A stretch of DNA of 48,796 bases. Origin: Kineosporia mesophila. Lineage in GTDB: Bacteria > Actinomycetota > Actinomycetes > Actinomycetales > Kineosporiaceae. Numbering within the stretch: the stretch's first letter is position 1; every line of letters starts with the position of its first letter. The position numbers and the translations under genes are program-made. The stretch covers positions 1 through 48,796 of the forward strand of contig NZ_JAJOMA010000039.1 of the NCBI RefSeq assembly GCF_021129235.1, written 5' to 3'. This document shows, piece by piece, positions 37,573 through 46,350 of this stretch. The notes beneath the pieces were generated by a model, which saw only the letters and a program-made list of their open reading frames with translations, was not told the origin of the DNA and made no database searches.

Positions 37573-39477
37573 TCAATCCCCCTGCGCTTCGGTGACCGGT
37601 GTCAGATGGGGGCGCTGGGCAACCTTGTGCTGCTCGTAGGCGCTGCGGGCCTCCCGGGTGGACGCGATCGTGGAGACCTCGGCGACCGGTACGTCCCACC
37701 AGGCGGCGTTGCCGAGTGGTTCCCCCGGGACCGTCTCGACGTGGATCACCGTGGTGTGCGGGGACTTCTGGGCCCGGCGCAGCGCGTCGCCGAGTTCGGG
37801 GCGGGTGGACGCGGTGAGCACGTCGGCGCCCAGGCTCGCGGCGTTGGCGGCCAGGTCGACGGGCAGGCGCTCCCCGTCCAGGCGCCCGGACGCCGAGCGG
37901 TACCGGTACCGGGTGCCGAACCCCTGCGAGCCGACCGTTTCCGACAGGGCCCCGATCGAGGCGTAGCCGTGGTTCTGCACCAGCACCACGATGAGCTTCA
38001 CGCCCTCGGCGACCGCGGTGACGATCTCGCTGCTCATCATCAGCCAGCTGCCGTCACCGACCAGCACGTAGACATCCCGGTCGTCGCCCTCGTCGAGCAC
38101 CGCCAGCGCCACCCCGAGACCGCCGGCGACCTCGTAACCCATGCAGGAGTAGCCGTACTCCACGTGATATCCCTTGCGGTCGCGGGTGCGCCACAGCTGG
38201 TGCAGGTCACCGGGCATCGAGCCGGCGGCGCAGACCACCACGTCCCGGGGGCGGGACACCTCGTTGACCGCACCGATGACCACGGACTGGGCCACCTCGT
38301 CCTCTGCCGGCAGCCCGTAGACCCGGGTGACCGCCGCGTCCCACTCCCCCGCGAGCCGGGTGGCCGTCGCGGTCCAGTCGCGGGGCGCCGCCCAGCCCCG
38401 CAGGGCGAACCCCAGCGCGGTCAGGCCCTCCCGGGCGTCGGCCACCAGCGACAGCGCCGACAGCTTGTGCGCGTCCGGGGCCGATACGTTCAGATTGACG
38501 AAACGCACGTCCGGGTCGGCGAAGACGGTACCGGAGGCGGTGGTGAAGTCGCTGTACCGGGTGCCGATGCCGAGCACCACGTCGGCGCGCGCGGCCAGGT
38601 GGTTGGCGGCCGCCGTGCCGGTGGCGCCCACGGCCCCCACCGACTGCGGGTGGTCGTACGGCAGCGACCCCTTACCGGCCTGGGTCTCGGCCACCGGAAT
38701 GCCCGTGGCCTCGGCGAACGCCCGCAGCGCCGCGTCGGCCCGGCTGTAGATCACGCCGCCTCCGGCCACGATCAGCGGCCGGTGCGCGGACCGGAGCACG
38801 GCCACCGCCCGCTCCAGGGCGGCCGGTTCCGGCCGGGCCCGCGGCACGTGCCACACCCGGGGCGCGAACAGCTCGTCCGGCCAGTCGAACGCCTCGGCCT
38901 GTACGTCCTGCGGCAGCGCGATCGTCACGGCGCCGGTGCGGGCCGGGTCGGTGAGCACGGCCAGCGCGTTCAGCAGGGCCGACGGCAGTTGCTGCGGCCG
39001 CTGCACCCGGTCGAAGTACGCCGACACCGGCCGGAACGCGTCGTTGACCGAGACGTCGCCCGCCGCGGGGTTTTCCAGCTGTTGCAGCACCGGGTCGGCG
39101 ACCCGGGTGGCGAACGTGTCGCCCGGCAGCAGCAGCACCGGCAGCCGGTTGATCGTGGCCAGAGCCGCACCGGTGATCATGTTCGTGGCCCCCGGCCCGA
39201 CCGAGGTGGTGACCACATGCGCGGCCAGCCGGTCGCGGTGCCGGGCGTAGCCGACGGCGGCGTGCACCATCGCCTGCTCGTTACGGCCCTGCCGGTAGAC
39301 CAGGGAGCTGCCGGCCAGTTCGCCCTCCAGCAGCGCCTGGCCGATCCCGGCGACGTTCCCGTGCCCGAAAATGCCCCAGCAACCGGTGAAGAACGCGTGC
39401 CGGTCGCCGTCTCGGGCCACCTCCTGCGCTTCGAGGAAACGGACGGCGGCCTGGGCGACGGTGAGCCGGACACTCAT
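37573..39477 (-). CDS. iolD: 3D-trihydroxycyclohexane-1,2-dione hydrolase
   Basis: A 634-residue thiamine-diphosphate enzyme that opens the inositol-derived ring to 5-deoxy-glucuronate. It has the three-domain acetolactate-synthase-like plan: an N-terminal domain with FGHGNVAGIGQAL and YRQGRNEQAMVHAA, a central domain, and a C-terminal ThDP/Mg site GDGSWLMMSSEI ending in VLVQNHGYASIG near residues 475-510. Length and motifs fit IolD. ATG 39477 overlaps the iolB stop as ATGA. It sits centrally in the iol operon. Confidence 0.95.
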   Translation of the reverse strand: MSVRLTVAQAAVRFLEAQEVARDGDRHAFFTGCWGIFGHGNVAGIGQALLEGELAGSSLVYRQGRNEQAMVHAAVGYARHRDRLAAHVVTTSVGPGATNMITGAALATINRLPVLLLPGDTFATRVADPVLQQLENPAAGDVSVNDAFRPVSAYFDRVQRPQQLPSALLNALAVLTDPARTGAVTIALPQDVQAEAFDWPDELFAPRVWHVPRARPEPAALERAVAVLRSAHRPLIVAGGGVIYSRADAALRAFAEATGIPVAETQAGKGSLPYDHPQSVGAVGATGTAAANHLAARADVVLGIGTRYSDFTTASGTVFADPDVRFVNLNVSAPDAHKLSALSLVADAREGLTALGFALRGWAAPRDWTATATRLAGEWDAAVTRVYGLPAEDEVAQSVVIGAVNEVSRPRDVVVCAAGSMPGDLHQLWRTRDRKGYHVEYGYSCMGYEVAGGLGVALAVLDEGDDRDVYVLVGDGSWLMMSSEIVTAVAEGVKLIVVLVQNHGYASIGALSETVGSQGFGTRYRYRSASGRLDGERLPVDLAANAASLGADVLTASTRPELGDALRRAQKSPHTTVIHVETVPGEPLGNAAWWDVPVAEVSTIASTREARSAYEQHKVAQRPHLTPVTEAQGD

Positions 39478-40316
39478 GGCCGGTCTCCGTAGGGCAGGCG
39501 CGGGTCCACGGGCTGGGAGGGCCAGGTCTCCCGCACCCACGCGTGGTCGGGGTCGTCCCGGATCAGCCAGGCCCGCTGCGGTCCGGGGCCGGCCATCACG
39601 TTGAGGTAGTACAGGTCGTAGCCCGGCGCGGCCATCGACGGGCCGTGCCAGCCGTGCGGGATCAGGACGGCGTCACCGGACCGCACCTCGGTCAGCACGT
39701 CGGTCGAACCGTAGACCCGCTGATAGGCCGGACCCTCGGTCTCGTAGTAGTAGATCTCCTCCAGGCGCGTCTCCCCGTCGCGTTCCTCGTCGTGCTTGTG
39801 CGGCGGCCACGACGACCAGTTGCCGCCCGGCGTGATCACCTCGCACGCGATCAGCCGGTCGGCCTCCAGCACCCCCGGCACCCCGAAGTTGTGCACCTGA
39901 CGGCTGGCACTACTGGTGCCGCGCAGCTCGACCGGCACGTCGGCCGCGGGCAGGTAGGAGGGCGGCAGCCGGGTCGTGCAGACCGCCGAGCACAGTGCGA
40001 AACGGCCACCCCGCGGGGAGATCACGCTGAACGTCGAGCCGCGCGGCACGTAGACGACGTCGCTGGGCCCGGCCAGCACCCCCGGCCGCCCGTGCAGGGT
40101 GAACTGCACCTCGCCGTCCACGTCCACCGTCGCCGACCCGGACAGCGAGATCAGGGCGACCTCCGCGTCCGGCGTCCTGATCGTCTGCGACCCGCCGGAG
40201 GGCAGCTCGAGGATCCGCAGCCCCGCGCGTTCCCACCCCGCCGATCGCGGCGTCACCTCCAGCGTGAAGGCCCCCTGCGCGCCCTCGTGGCGGCGCACCA
40301 CCAGACGGCCCCTCAC
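39474..40316 (-). CDS. iolB: 5-deoxy-glucuronate isomerase
   Basis: A 280-residue bicupin enzyme that isomerises 5-deoxy-D-glucuronate to 2-deoxy-5-keto-gluconate. The metal-binding cupin core is seen as WPPHKHDEE near residue 175, followed by LEEIYYYE, with a second His pair in IPHGWHGPS near 228. The closing segment WLIRDDPDHAWVRETW is typical of IolB. GTG 40316 overlaps the stop of the upstream gene by four bases (GTGA), and its own stop overlaps iolD. Confidence 0.95.
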   Translation of the reverse strand: MRGRLVVRRHEGAQGAFTLEVTPRSAGWERAGLRILELPSGGSQTIRTPDAEVALISLSGSATVDVDGEVQFTLHGRPGVLAGPSDVVYVPRGSTFSVISPRGGRFALCSAVCTTRLPPSYLPAADVPVELRGTSSASRQVHNFGVPGVLEADRLIACEVITPGGNWSSWPPHKHDEERDGETRLEEIYYYETEGPAYQRVYGSTDVLTEVRSGDAVLIPHGWHGPSMAAPGYDLYYLNVMAGPGPQRAWLIRDDPDHAWVRETWPSQPVDPRLPYGDRP

Positions 40317-41200
40317 AGCAGCCCCACGGTCGAGTCCACGGCGGCCTCCACGTCACCGCCGGGCGGGAACAGCAGCGAGCGGCCCACCACCAGGCCCCGT
40401 ACCGCCGGCGCGGCCAGGGCTTTGGACCAGGAGGCCAGCTGCGCGCCGTGTTCCGCGGCGTCCACCCCGACCTCGCCCCCGAGCAGCAGCACCGGCAGCG
40501 TCGTGGCCGCGACCACGGCCTCCATGTCGTCCACCACCGGCAGTTTCAGCCAGGTGTAGGCCGAGGTGGAGCCCAGGCCGGCGGCGACCGTGGCCGAGCG
40601 CACCACCGACTCCACCGACAGGTCGTTACGGACCTTCCCGTCCGGGCCGCGCCGGGAGATGAACGGCTCGACCAGGGCTACGAGTTCGCTCTCGGCCAGC
40701 TGGTCCACCGCCCGCGCACAGGAGTGCAGGGTGGGGGCGGTCAGCGGGTCGTCCGGGTCGATGCGCAGCAGCATCTTGCCGCCCTGAAAACCGTGACCGG
40801 CCAGCGCCGGCGCGGTGTACCCGGTGAACCGGTCGTCAATCTCGAAGACGGTACCCGCCAGGCCGCCACGGTTCATCGACCCGAACACCACCTTGCCGTC
40901 GAGCGCACCGAGCAGCAGCAGGTCTTCCAGCACGTCCGCGGTCCCGAGCACCCCGTCCACCCCGGGCCGGGCCAGGGCCCGCACCAGACGGTCGAGCAGC
41001 GTGGCCCGGTCGCCCATGGCCAGCGGGTCGTCCCCGGCCCGCAGGCTGCCCCGGGCCGGATGGTCGGCGGCCACGATCAGCAGCCGACCCGTCATCCCGG
41101 CCGGGCGCGGACGGGCCGCCGCCAGGTGGGCGATGTGGCCCGGGTCTTCCATCCGGGTGCGCACGATCGCGGCCAGGTCGCCGGCGGTGACCGCCCTCAT
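40313..41200 (-). CDS. Cgl0159-like (beta/alpha)8 aldolase-fold protein of iol clusters
   Basis: A 295-residue TIM-barrel protein of the class I aldolase/DeoC-like group found in actinobacterial inositol clusters. It shows LLIVAADHPARGSLRAG near residue 40, VFGSMNRGGLAG near 105, LVEPFISRRGPDGKV near 170, and LLLGGEVG near 240. By position it probably cleaves 2-deoxy-5-keto-gluconate-6-phosphate to DHAP and malonate semialdehyde, replacing the class II IolJ of firmicutes; this is inference. ATG 41200 overlaps the iolC stop (ATGA). Confidence 0.85.
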   Translation of the reverse strand: MRAVTAGDLAAIVRTRMEDPGHIAHLAAARPRPAGMTGRLLIVAADHPARGSLRAGDDPLAMGDRATLLDRLVRALARPGVDGVLGTADVLEDLLLLGALDGKVVFGSMNRGGLAGTVFEIDDRFTGYTAPALAGHGFQGGKMLLRIDPDDPLTAPTLHSCARAVDQLAESELVALVEPFISRRGPDGKVRNDLSVESVVRSATVAAGLGSTSAYTWLKLPVVDDMEAVVAATTLPVLLLGGEVGVDAAEHGAQLASWSKALAAPAVRGLVVGRSLLFPPGGDVEAAVDSTVGLL

Positions 41201-42150
41201 GCGGAACGCTCCCGGTAGCTCGTCAGCTCGGCCAGGTCGGGCATCGCATCGGCGCAGGCCAGCTGCCCGGCCACGTACGAGCCCGCGGCATTGGCCAGCG
41301 CCAGCGTGCCCGCCAGCCCGTCGCCCGCCAGCAGACCGTGCACGAGCGCACCGCCGAACGCGTCCCCGGCGCCGAGCCCGTTCACCACCTCCACCGGCAC
41401 CGGCGGCACCGCCACGCGTTCGGCCGTGCTCAGCCGGCTGCCCAGCACCCCGGCCGGGCCCTGTTTCACCACCGCCAGGTCCACCCCGGCGTCGTGCAGA
41501 GCCTTCACCGCACCCTCCGGTGACCCCTCACCGACCGCCACCCGGCACTCCTGCAGGTTGCCCACGGCCGCCGTGACGTACGGCAGGGCGCTCGCGATAT
41601 GCCGCGCCGCAACGCCTTCGGACGACCAGAACATCGGCCGGTAGTCCAGGTCGAGCACCGTGATCCCGGACCGGCCGCGGGCCTCCAGCGCGGCCAGGGT
41701 GGCCTCCCGGCTGGGCGAGCGCGACAGGCCGGTACCCGTCACCCAGAACACCCGGGCGGCCCGGATCGCGTCCAGATCCAGCTCGTCCGGGGAGATCTCC
41801 AGGTCGGGGGCCTTGGGGAAACGGTAGAAGTAGAGCGGGAAGTCGTCGGGCGGGAAGATCTCGCAGAACACCACCGGGGTGGGCAGGTGCTCCACCGCGT
41901 GCACCCAGCGGTCGTCGACACCGAAATCCTTCAGGGCACGGTGGATGTAGCGGCCGAACGGGTCGGCCCCGGTGCGGGTGATCACGGCCGTGCGGCGGCC
42001 CAGCCGGGCCGCGGCCACCGCCACGTTCGTGGCGCTGCCGCCCAGGAACCGGCGGAAGCTCGTCACCCGTTCCAGCGGGACCCCGACCTGCTCGGGATAG
42101 ATGTCGACGCTGACCCGGCCCATCGTGACCAGGTCGAAGGCCGGCCTCAT
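41197..42150 (-). CDS. iolC: 5-dehydro-2-deoxygluconokinase
   Basis: A 317-residue PfkB/ribokinase-family kinase that phosphorylates 2-deoxy-5-keto-gluconate. It begins with DLVTMGRVSVDIYPEQVG, a typical IolC start, has the substrate-binding GGSATNVAVAAARLG near residue 37, and the ATP/catalytic-base motif GLGAGDAFGGALV near 260 with the Asp intact. Both ends overlap neighbouring genes by four bases, so translation is coupled through the operon. Confidence 0.95.
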   Translation of the reverse strand: MRPAFDLVTMGRVSVDIYPEQVGVPLERVTSFRRFLGGSATNVAVAAARLGRRTAVITRTGADPFGRYIHRALKDFGVDDRWVHAVEHLPTPVVFCEIFPPDDFPLYFYRFPKAPDLEISPDELDLDAIRAARVFWVTGTGLSRSPSREATLAALEARGRSGITVLDLDYRPMFWSSEGVAARHIASALPYVTAAVGNLQECRVAVGEGSPEGAVKALHDAGVDLAVVKQGPAGVLGSRLSTAERVAVPPVPVEVVNGLGAGDAFGGALVHGLLAGDGLAGTLALANAAGSYVAGQLACADAMPDLAELTSYRERSA

Positions 42151-43031
42151 GCGAGCACCCGCCTCAGATAGGCCAGGGAGCGGCCCACGTCGTGCACCGG
42201 CCCGGTGCCCGGCGGCGGTTCCTGGCCCAGCATCACGTCGTGCTCGAGCACGTACCAGCCCTGGTAACCGGCCTCTTTCAGGGCCCCGACCAGGCTCTCC
42301 AGGTCGACCGACCCCTCACCCAGCACCGTCCACAGACCGTTCGCGACCGCGTCCGAAAAGCTCAGCTCCCCGCCGGTCACCCGGACCGCCAGGGCCGCGT
42401 CCACGTCCTTGAGGTGCACGTGTCCGACCCGTTCGGGGGCGGCGAGGGTGATCGCGACCGGGTCGGCGCCCGCGGCCACCAGGTGACCGGTGTCGATGCA
42501 CAGGGCAATGGACGATCCGGTCAGGACCCGGCGCACCTCACCGTCGCTCTGGATCAGGGTGCCCATGTGCGGATGCACCACGGCCAGGAGCTCCCGGGCG
42601 GCCAGATGCTCGTTCAGGCGATCCAGGTTCGCCAGCAGCGTCTTCCACTGCGCCCGGTCGAGTTCCGGGCGCACGTCGTACCCGTCCAGCCCGGTGACCG
42701 CCGCCAGCACCACCACCCCGGCCCCCGCCGCCGAGCACGCGTCCGCGAACGCGTCCACCTCCGGCAGCGGGTCGTGCCCGTCCCGGTGCAGCACCACGGG
42801 CAGGAATCCACCGACCGCCTGCAGACCGAAATCCGCCAGGGTCGAGGCCTTCTGGCCGGGATCGGCGGGGAGGAAACCGGCCGGCCCGAACTCGGTGGCG
42901 CTCAGGCCGAGGTCACGCATCTCGGCCAGGACGCGCGCGGCGGGCATCTGGTAGCCCCAGCCGGGCACCTCGCAGACGCCCCAGGAGATCGGCGCCCCGG
43001 CCGTGCGGGAACGCGAAACATCACTCGTCAT
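42147..43031 (-). CDS. iolE: Inosose dehydratase-like sugar isomerase/epimerase
   Basis: A 294-residue xylose-isomerase-like TIM barrel, first gene of the operon, expected to dehydrate 2-keto-myo-inositol. It shows ISWGVCEVPGWGYQ near residue 15 (characteristic of IolE), VHPHMGT near 155, a metal-ligand region CIDTGHL near 178 and HVHLKDVD near 203, and a final YVLEHDVML near 262. ATG 43031 is preceded by GAGGAG about 12 bases upstream. The divergent gap upstream contains an IolR-like palindrome. A related inosose isomerase (IolI) is the main alternative. Confidence 0.88.
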   Translation of the reverse strand: MTSDVSRSRTAGAPISWGVCEVPGWGYQMPAARVLAEMRDLGLSATEFGPAGFLPADPGQKASTLADFGLQAVGGFLPVVLHRDGHDPLPEVDAFADACSAAGAGVVVLAAVTGLDGYDVRPELDRAQWKTLLANLDRLNEHLAARELLAVVHPHMGTLIQSDGEVRRVLTGSSIALCIDTGHLVAAGADPVAITLAAPERVGHVHLKDVDAALAVRVTGGELSFSDAVANGLWTVLGEGSVDLESLVGALKEAGYQGWYVLEHDVMLGQEPPPGTGPVHDVGRSLAYLRRVLA

Positions 43032-43138
43032 TGAGCGTTACAGCTCCTCGTTCGACCGTACACGACGCCGTGCGGGAAGGCCTTGCCGGCAACACGGGCC
43101 GTCTCCGATCGTCAGCCGCCGATATCGGGATGTCAAGG

Positions 43139-43152
43139 TTTGTCAGGACAAA
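43139..43152. promoter_or_regulatory. IolR-like operator between iol and tct operons
   Basis: TTTGTC-AG-GACAAA is a perfect palindrome in the 251-bp divergent region. Its core TGTCAGGACA fits, on the reverse strand, the KGWCHTRACA consensus that I recall for the GntR-type IolR of Corynebacterium glutamicum. No GntR gene is in the window. Control of both operons by one site is inferred. Confidence 0.5.
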
Positions 43153-43282
43153 CGGCCATCCCACGACCCTGCGCGATGCCGGGAAGGTATTGGTCCATGC
43201 CCGAACGGAGTTGGACACGCATGAGAGCCGGTTCCTACGCTCCGGGCATCCCCTGTGTGCCTTCTCGAAGGAGAGACCGGGC

Positions 43283-44275
43283 ATGACCAGCACTCCTCGC
43301 GCCCTGTTCGCCCTGGTCCTGGCCCTCACCCTCGCCGGGTGCGGGGGCAACCTCGGGGGTGGTTCCGGTGACGCCGCGGCCTTCCCCGACGGCGACCCGA
43401 TCACCGTCTACGTCGGGCAGGATCCCGGCGGCAGCACCGATCTCATCGCCCGGGCCCTGGCCGAACAGGTCTCGCACGACCTCGGCGTCGCGGTCGTGGT
43501 GGAGAACAAGCCCGGTGCCAACGGTGCGCTGGCGGCGCGGGAACTGGCCGGGAAGAAGCCCGACGGGCACACCCTGATGATCTTCAACGGGTCGCTCGCC
43601 TACATCACGCCGCTGGCCGTGGCCGCCGGGCAGGCCCCCGACCTGGCCGACTACGACATCGTCACGGGCATCAGCCAGGACGACTACGTGCTGGTCACGA
43701 CCGCGACATCAGGGCTGAAAACGGTGGACGACCTGGAGGATCTGGGCCGGACGGTCACCTTCGGGACCACCGGAGTCGGTACCGGCAGCCAGCTGTCGCA
43801 GGAACTCCTGTTCGCCCAGGCCGGTATCGACGCCACGGCCGTGCCCTTCGACGGCGGGTCACCCACCCTCACGGCGGTGCTGGGCGGGCAGGTGGACGTC
43901 GGCTCGATCCAGCTGGGTGAAGCGGTGGAGCAGATCGAGGCGGGCAGGCTCACGCCGATCGTCACGTTCGCGCAGGAGCGGGTGAGCTACCTGCCCAGGA
44001 CCCCGACGGCGATCGAGGCCGGGTACGACGTACCGGTGCAGCAGTCCCGGGCGGTGTTCGCCCCCAAGGGCACCCCCTCGTCCGTCATCGGTTCCCTGGA
44101 AAAGGCATTCGGGTCGGCGTTCGAGGCCGGCACGTACCGGGCGTTCAACCGGGACAACCAGCTCACCCCGAACGAGGTGGACGGAAAGACCCTGCGCACG
44201 CAGTGGACCCAGAGCCTGGACACCTACCGGGCGGTGACGCGGGAGCACCGGATCGACCTGGGCGGCGAGCAGTGA
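43283..44275 (+). CDS. tctC: Tripartite tricarboxylate transporter binding lipoprotein
   Basis: A 330-residue extracytoplasmic solute-binding protein of the TctC/Bug family. Lipobox LAGC lies near residue 19 after a short hydrophobic signal, and VYVGQDPGGSTDLIARALAE near residue 45 is the conserved ligand-binding start. VENKPGANGALAARELA and FGTTGVGTGSQLSQELL are further family marks. ATG 43283 has an AAGGAG site. The family binds carboxylates (citrate, aldarates, aromatic acids and others). It starts a three-gene operon and is divergent from iolE. Ligand unknown; location suggests a compound that feeds inositol or sugar-acid metabolism. Confidence 0.92.
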   Translation: MTSTPRALFALVLALTLAGCGGNLGGGSGDAAAFPDGDPITVYVGQDPGGSTDLIARALAEQVSHDLGVAVVVENKPGANGALAARELAGKKPDGHTLMIFNGSLAYITPLAVAAGQAPDLADYDIVTGISQDDYVLVTTATSGLKTVDDLEDLGRTVTFGTTGVGTGSQLSQELLFAQAGIDATAVPFDGGSPTLTAVLGGQVDVGSIQLGEAVEQIEAGRLTPIVTFAQERVSYLPRTPTAIEAGYDVPVQQSRAVFAPKGTPSSVIGSLEKAFGSAFEAGTYRAFNRDNQLTPNEVDGKTLRTQWTQSLDTYRAVTREHRIDLGGEQ

Positions 44276-44772
44276 GTCCGGCCCCACCAGAACCGGAAGC
44301 CTTTCCCGAAACCGAAACCGAAACCGAAACCGAGACCGCCGGGCCGCTCACGAACCTCCTCCTGGCCGGTACGGTCGTCGTCCTCGGCGCGGGCACGGTC
44401 GCGGGGGCGCTGTCCCTGGGTGTGGGCTCGGCCTCCCGGCCCGCCCCCGGCTCCTGGCCGTTCCTGATCGGTTGCGCCCTGGTCGTTCTCGGCCTCGCCC
44501 AAGCGGTCACGGGCCGGGCAACGGACGACGCGGAGCGTTTCGTTCCCACCTCCGGTCTGGTGGCGGCCGGGCTGGTGAGCATGCTCGGGTTCGCCGCCGT
44601 GATCGGCACGATCGGGTTCGAGCTGCCCTCGCTGGCGCTGATGGCGTTCTGGCTGCGGGTGCTCGGGCACGAGACCTGGCGGAGCACCGCCGTGATCAGC
44701 CTGGGCACGGTGCTCGCCCTGTACCTGCTGTTCGTGGCCGCGCTCGCGGTGCCCATCCCCCATCTCTTCTGA
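44272..44772 (+). CDS. tctB: Tripartite tricarboxylate transporter small membrane subunit
   Basis: A 166-residue TctB-type subunit with four hydrophobic helices (about residues 24-45, 62-80, 97-118 and 135-158). An N-terminal tail contains an ETETETETET run coded by hexanucleotide repeats (44308-44337). The GTG start overlaps the tctC stop by four bases (GTGA), so translation is coupled. The small subunit is poorly conserved among family members; identity rests on size, topology and position. Confidence 0.88.
   Translation: MSPAPPEPEAFPETETETETETAGPLTNLLLAGTVVVLGAGTVAGALSLGVGSASRPAPGSWPFLIGCALVVLGLAQAVTGRATDDAERFVPTSGLVAAGLVSMLGFAAVIGTIGFELPSLALMAFWLRVLGHETWRSTAVISLGTVLALYLLFVAALAVPIPHLF
44308..44337 (+). 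repeat. Five hexanucleotide repeats in tctB
   Basis: GAAACC four times then GAGACC, coding Glu-Thr pairs in the cytoplasmic tail. It is in frame, so copy-number change would alter tail length only. Confidence 0.85.
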
Positions 44773-44802
44773 CCTCTCCTCTGACCTCCCGGGAGGCCGA
44801 CC

Positions 44803-46296
44803 GTGGACATCGGGCCGGTGATTGACGGTTTCGGCGTGGTGCTGGAACCGGCGAACCTGCTGTACTGCCTCATCGGCGTCGTGATCGGCATGCTCGTCGG
44901 GGTGCTGCCCGGTCTCGGCCCGGCGGCGACCATCGCGATCCTGCTGCCCGTCACCTTCGAGATCGAGGCGGTCGGCGCGGTCATCATGCTGGCCGGCATC
45001 TTCTACGGCGCGCAGTACGGCGGCACCATCACCTCGGTGCTGCTGAAGCTGCCCGGCGAGGCGTCGTCGGTGGTCACCGTGTTCGACGGCCACGCCCTGG
45101 CCCGGCAGGGCCGCGCCGGCACCGCACTGGGCATCGCGGCCGTCGGATCGTTCGTCGGTGGCACCGTGTCCGTCGTCGCGATGTCCGTCCTGGCGCCGGT
45201 GGTGGCCGGTTTCGCGCTGGACTTCGGGCCGCCCGAGTACACCGCCCTGGCCCTGCTGGGCATCCTCCTGGTCTCCACGGTGGCCGGCGGCGGACGGCTG
45301 AAGGCGCTGATCGCGGCCTGTCTCGGGCTGCTGCTGGCGGTGGTCGGCCGGGACGCCTTCACCGGCGGCGAGCGCTTCACGTTCGGCAGTCTCGACCTGG
45401 CCGACGGGCTGGACTTCGTGCCGATCGCGATGGGGCTGTTCGGGCTGGGCGAGATCCTGCACAGCCTGGAGCAGCGGCACCGGGCGGTGCACGCGCCGGT
45501 GGCGGTGCACGACGTGTGGCCCTCGCGCGCGGACCTGCGGCAGTCGTCGGGGGCGATCGGGCGGGGTTCGGTGCTGGGGTTCGTGCTCGGGATCCTGCCC
45601 GGGGGTGGCGCGGTGATGGCGTCGCTGGCGGCCTACGCCCTGGAGAAGCGCCGCTCACCCCATCCGGAACGGTTCGGGCAGGGGGCGGTGGAGGGGGTGG
45701 CCGCGCCGGAGACCGCGAACAATGCCGCCGCGACCTCGTCCTTCATCCCGTTGCTGACGCTGGGCATCCCGGCGAACGCGACGATGGCCGTGATCTTCGG
45801 GGCGCTGCTGGTGCAGGGCGTGGCACCCGGGCCGCAGCTGGTCGAGGAGAACCCCGAACTGTTCTGGGGTGTGGTCAATTCGATGTACGTCGGGAACGTG
45901 CTGCTGCTGATCATGAGCATTCCGCTGGTCGGGTTGTTCGTGCGGGTGCTGCGGGTGCGCCCGGCCGTGCTGGCGCCGATCACGGTGCTCATCACCCTGG
46001 TGGGTGCGTACACGGTGAACAACAGCACGTTCGACATCGCGCTGGTCGTGGCGTTCGGGGCGCTGGGCTACCTGATGAAGAAGCTCGGTCTCGAGCCCGG
46101 GCCGCTGGTGCTGGCCTTCGTGCTGGGGACGCTGCTGGAGGACTCGCTGCGCCGTTCGCTGCTGCTGTTCGGCGGGGACCCGACGGGTTTCGTGACGCGG
46201 CCGATCTCCGGGGTGCTGCTGGCCGCGTTCGTGGTGGTGGCGTTGCTGCCCCTGGCCCGGGGACGGAGGCGGGAACCCGTGGATCAGGTGCGCTGA
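44803..46296 (+). CDS. tctA: Tripartite tricarboxylate transporter large membrane subunit
   Basis: A 497-residue TctA channel subunit with about 11-12 membrane helices. Conserved glycine-rich segments are IGMLVGVLPGLGPAATIAIL near residue 30, AGIFYGAQYGGTITSVLLKL near 65, GILPGGGAVMASLAAYALEK near 270 and TLGIPANATMAVIFGALLVQ near 330; the two related halves form the transport core. GTG 44803 is preceded by GGGAGG. It completes the secondary, ion-driven carboxylate uptake system with tctC and tctB. Confidence 0.95.
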   Translation: MDIGPVIDGFGVVLEPANLLYCLIGVVIGMLVGVLPGLGPAATIAILLPVTFEIEAVGAVIMLAGIFYGAQYGGTITSVLLKLPGEASSVVTVFDGHALARQGRAGTALGIAAVGSFVGGTVSVVAMSVLAPVVAGFALDFGPPEYTALALLGILLVSTVAGGGRLKALIAACLGLLLAVVGRDAFTGGERFTFGSLDLADGLDFVPIAMGLFGLGEILHSLEQRHRAVHAPVAVHDVWPSRADLRQSSGAIGRGSVLGFVLGILPGGGAVMASLAAYALEKRRSPHPERFGQGAVEGVAAPETANNAAATSSFIPLLTLGIPANATMAVIFGALLVQGVAPGPQLVEENPELFWGVVNSMYVGNVLLLIMSIPLVGLFVRVLRVRPAVLAPITVLITLVGAYTVNNSTFDIALVVAFGALGYLMKKLGLEPGPLVLAFVLGTLLEDSLRRSLLLFGGDPTGFVTRPISGVLLAAFVVVALLPLARGRRREPVDQVR

Positions 46297-46311
46297 ACCC
46301 CTCAACTCCGG

Positions 46312-46343
46312 CCTCCTCCCGCCGATCACGGGGGAATAGGAGG
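46312..46343 (+). promoter_or_regulatory. Possible ribosome-site-masking hairpin before the RCC1 gene
   Basis: CCTCCT (46312-46317) can pair with the ribosome site AGGAGG (46338-46343), supported by an inner CCCG/CGGG pairing. It could limit translation or act as a weak terminator after tctA. Confidence 0.35.
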
Positions 46344-46350
46344 GGCGTGT

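Noticed and set aside
37555-39492. Plus-strand frame of 645 codons across iolD
   Set aside because: It is the antisense shadow of iolD, rich in His/Arg/Gly/Val without any motif.
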